A stretch of 64,000 nt of DNA from Artocarpus heterophyllus (Eukaryota; Streptophyta; Magnoliopsida; Rosales; Moraceae), in assembly GCA_025403435.1 (NCBI GenBank), contig CM046342.1, forward strand, positions 16,990,519 through 17,054,518, in the 5' to 3' direction. How positions within the stretch are numbered: the first letter of the stretch is position 1; each line of letters opens with the position of its first letter. The notes under the pieces were generated by a model. That model had not been told where the DNA came from and made no database searches. It worked only from the letters and a program-made list of their open reading frames with translations. Below are positions 62,401-64,000 of the stretch, in pieces. The translations under genes and the position numbers were made by a program.

Positions 62401-62804
62401 ATGTATAAAAGAAATAGTTTTAAATAATTTATCATTATGTTTAAAAAAATGTTTTAATTTAGAAATGCTTTTAATGAGAAACGATTCTTAATTTAAATTA
62501 AAAAATGTATTAAAAAGAAAAGTTTTATGAAATTATTATTATTGGGCTATAAGAAATTAATATTATGATGGATTTAAAGATTAAGTCTTTAGAAATTCTT
62601 ATTATATTAAAACATAATAATAATTATTATGTTATTATTACATTTAAGGAAATTAGTGTTTCTTTAAAAGAAATATTTTGGCAAATTATTATCAAGATTT
62701 CGCATTAGAAAAAAAAATTCACAATTTAAGTACTTTATGTTTAAACATGTTTAAGACCATGATTAGATAATAGAGTAATGGCCACGTAGCTAAAAGTCAT
62801 TACA
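59491..62804 (+). repeat. Chromovirus-type LTR or repeat, plus orientation (start uncertain)
   Basis: It ends GTCATTACA at 62804, equivalent to the GCCGTTACA end of the LTR at 53635. 61740-62160 aligns in reverse complement with 54100-54560 (GATAAGTTAAGGGT, GATCACC, TACTTGTTGAGCATAAGCTCA). 61420-61560 aligns with 56640-56760. The left part (59491-60485) is homologous to 5198-5919 plus 25202-25445. ORFs of 60-98 codons inside it have no recognisable features. The true start was not found. Confidence 0.6.
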
Positions 62805-63480
62805 ATTTCACACCAAATCATAAATGAACTCATAAAAATACATAATTTAAATCAACTAGGAAAATAAAGAGTAAAAAGTTTAGAGCTTTTACCCTTGATG
62901 AACTACTCTTGGAAACCACTCTTAGAAAACTAGTTTCTCCTCCTCTTTCTTCTTGATTAAACTTAACTTAATAAAAATACGACCTTTGTTTTATCTAACA
63001 AAATGAAGAAGAAGAAAGGTCTAGCAAGATGATCTTTGTAAGGTATTCAACTTCTTCTCCTCCTTCTTCTAAATTATGGCTAAGGATTTATGGTGATAAA
63101 GAAGAAAATTTATGTGAGCCTGAGAGAGAGATTGAACCGGTTTTGAAGAGGAAGAAAATGGAAGAAAATGAAGTAAAAAATGGTATCTTGTGAAGGTACA
63201 ACTATATATAGACTTATCACCAATTGAACTCTCCACCAAATCTAGTTTTAATTAGGCTCCAATCATTCTTAATTGAACTAAATTTTTGTTTAATCCATCA
63301 CTAAGATTGGTGCCACTCTTAAGCATGGAAAAGATGAGATTAGCATCTAATGATGCCTCCAAGTACTTCATCACATCAAGTCTCATCTTGTACCTTGAGC
63401 TTATCCTAAAAGATTCTCTTAAAGTAGATAAAATTTATACTGCTAGGGAATGACTAACTTAGCTAACAGAAAATTTTAGT
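62805..63480 (-). repeat. Probable further LTR fragment
   Basis: It has the character of the purine-rich early part of the chromovirus LTRs (TTTCTTCTTGATTAA, GAAGAAGAAGAAAG, GAGAGAGAG, ACGACCTTTG), minus orientation, as at 41400-41700 and 11630-11800. Similarity was judged by composition and order only. Confidence 0.35.
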
Positions 63481-63499
63481 TTCTGACAGGTCCTTTCTC

Positions 63500-64000
63500 A
63501 CTGCTCACTTATGGTTAGGCATCAAACACTGTATAAACTGATATCAATATATATTTTAATCACATATCGATATTAGACTATTGTTATCTTAAAATTGTTT
63601 CTAGACTTAATAAAAATCTAAACTTGACTTTTTTTTGCATTTAGCCTTGTAATGACAGAATATTTGATAGTATCAATTCCTAAGCTCGGAGAGCGTTTTC
63701 TATTGATATTGTTATTCGCGTAACTCTAGTTTTTAATGAATTGACAATTAAGGACTTGTTGAGCATTAGAGTGTTTCTTGATACACTTCTAACATCAAAC
63801 GACACTTAAAAATTCTTGTAATTAAAATTCTCAAGTTATTTAAGGATTGAAATTTCTTCCGCCTTAAATTACGGTAAGAATTTATCGACTGAATTATTTA
63901 ATCACGAAATTTAATAATTTAACTTTAAAATTTTGAATATTTATATTAATTCTATAAATCCTTTAATCATAAAGATCAAATATGACACTATCCAAAAAAA
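63500..64000 (+). repeat. Repeat also present at 50330-51060
   Basis: It aligns by eye with 50590-50900 in the same direction: AATGACAGAATATTTGA-like, TTCGCGTAACTC, GACAATTAAGGA and ATTAGAGTGTTTCTT blocks. It continues out of the window. No coding potential. Confidence 0.55.

Overview
The window looks like nuclear DNA of a flowering plant, probably a eudicot. It is AT-rich, with low gene density and nested LTR retrotransposons of typical plant lineages (Ty1/copia, Tat-type gypsy with an antisense ORF, Tekay/Del-type chromovirus), MITEs and a plant B3-domain gene. I cannot name the species.

Layout. 1-5197: right-hand part of a minus-strand Ty1/copia element (GAG-pre-integrase, protease and gag remnants, a long leader, PBS, and a 2.0-kb LTR). 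5198-5919 and 25202-25445: one old repeat split by a Tat-lineage gypsy element at 5920-25201. That element has two LTRs, decayed gag-pol, and an antisense ORF with its own TATA box. It is itself split by a minus-strand chromovirus at 10684-20053, whose RT core is deleted and whose 3' LTR is truncated. 25446-38589: mostly unique AT-rich DNA with MITEs, carrying a small intact B3-domain gene (32371-32757) whose flanks occur three times as a local duplication. 38590-42359: a LINE RT fragment interrupted by a 3.5-kb LTR. 42902-43324: a decayed two-exon defensin-like gene. 44840-45625: an intact minus-strand CCHC zinc-knuckle/SR-like gene of the ZCCHC10 type. 47669-49418: a MULE-like TIR element and a MITE. 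51534-53513: a solo LTR of the same copia family as at 3156-5197, with a perfect TSD. 53635-62804: two related chromovirus-type LTRs in opposite orientation. The first contains a nested solo LTR carrying a minisatellite (perfect TSD) and a MITE.

Only two genes look intact: the B3 gene and the CCHC gene. All retroelement coding regions carry disabling lesions.

The most interesting signal is a GC-rich, dyad-symmetric motif (best copy AGTTCGGCCTGCCGAACT). It is repeated at about 21-22-bp spacing, near two helical turns. Arrays occur just upstream of the TATA box in the copia LTR, in that element's leader, and in the LTRs of the unrelated gypsy chromovirus. Such phased palindromic arrays in two superfamilies look like a shared or convergent regulatory module. 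Other leads are an 87-codon ORF antisense to the copia LTR that is open in both copies, the antisense Tat ORF with its own promoter, and the defensin pseudogene. All alignments here were made by eye; no search was run.
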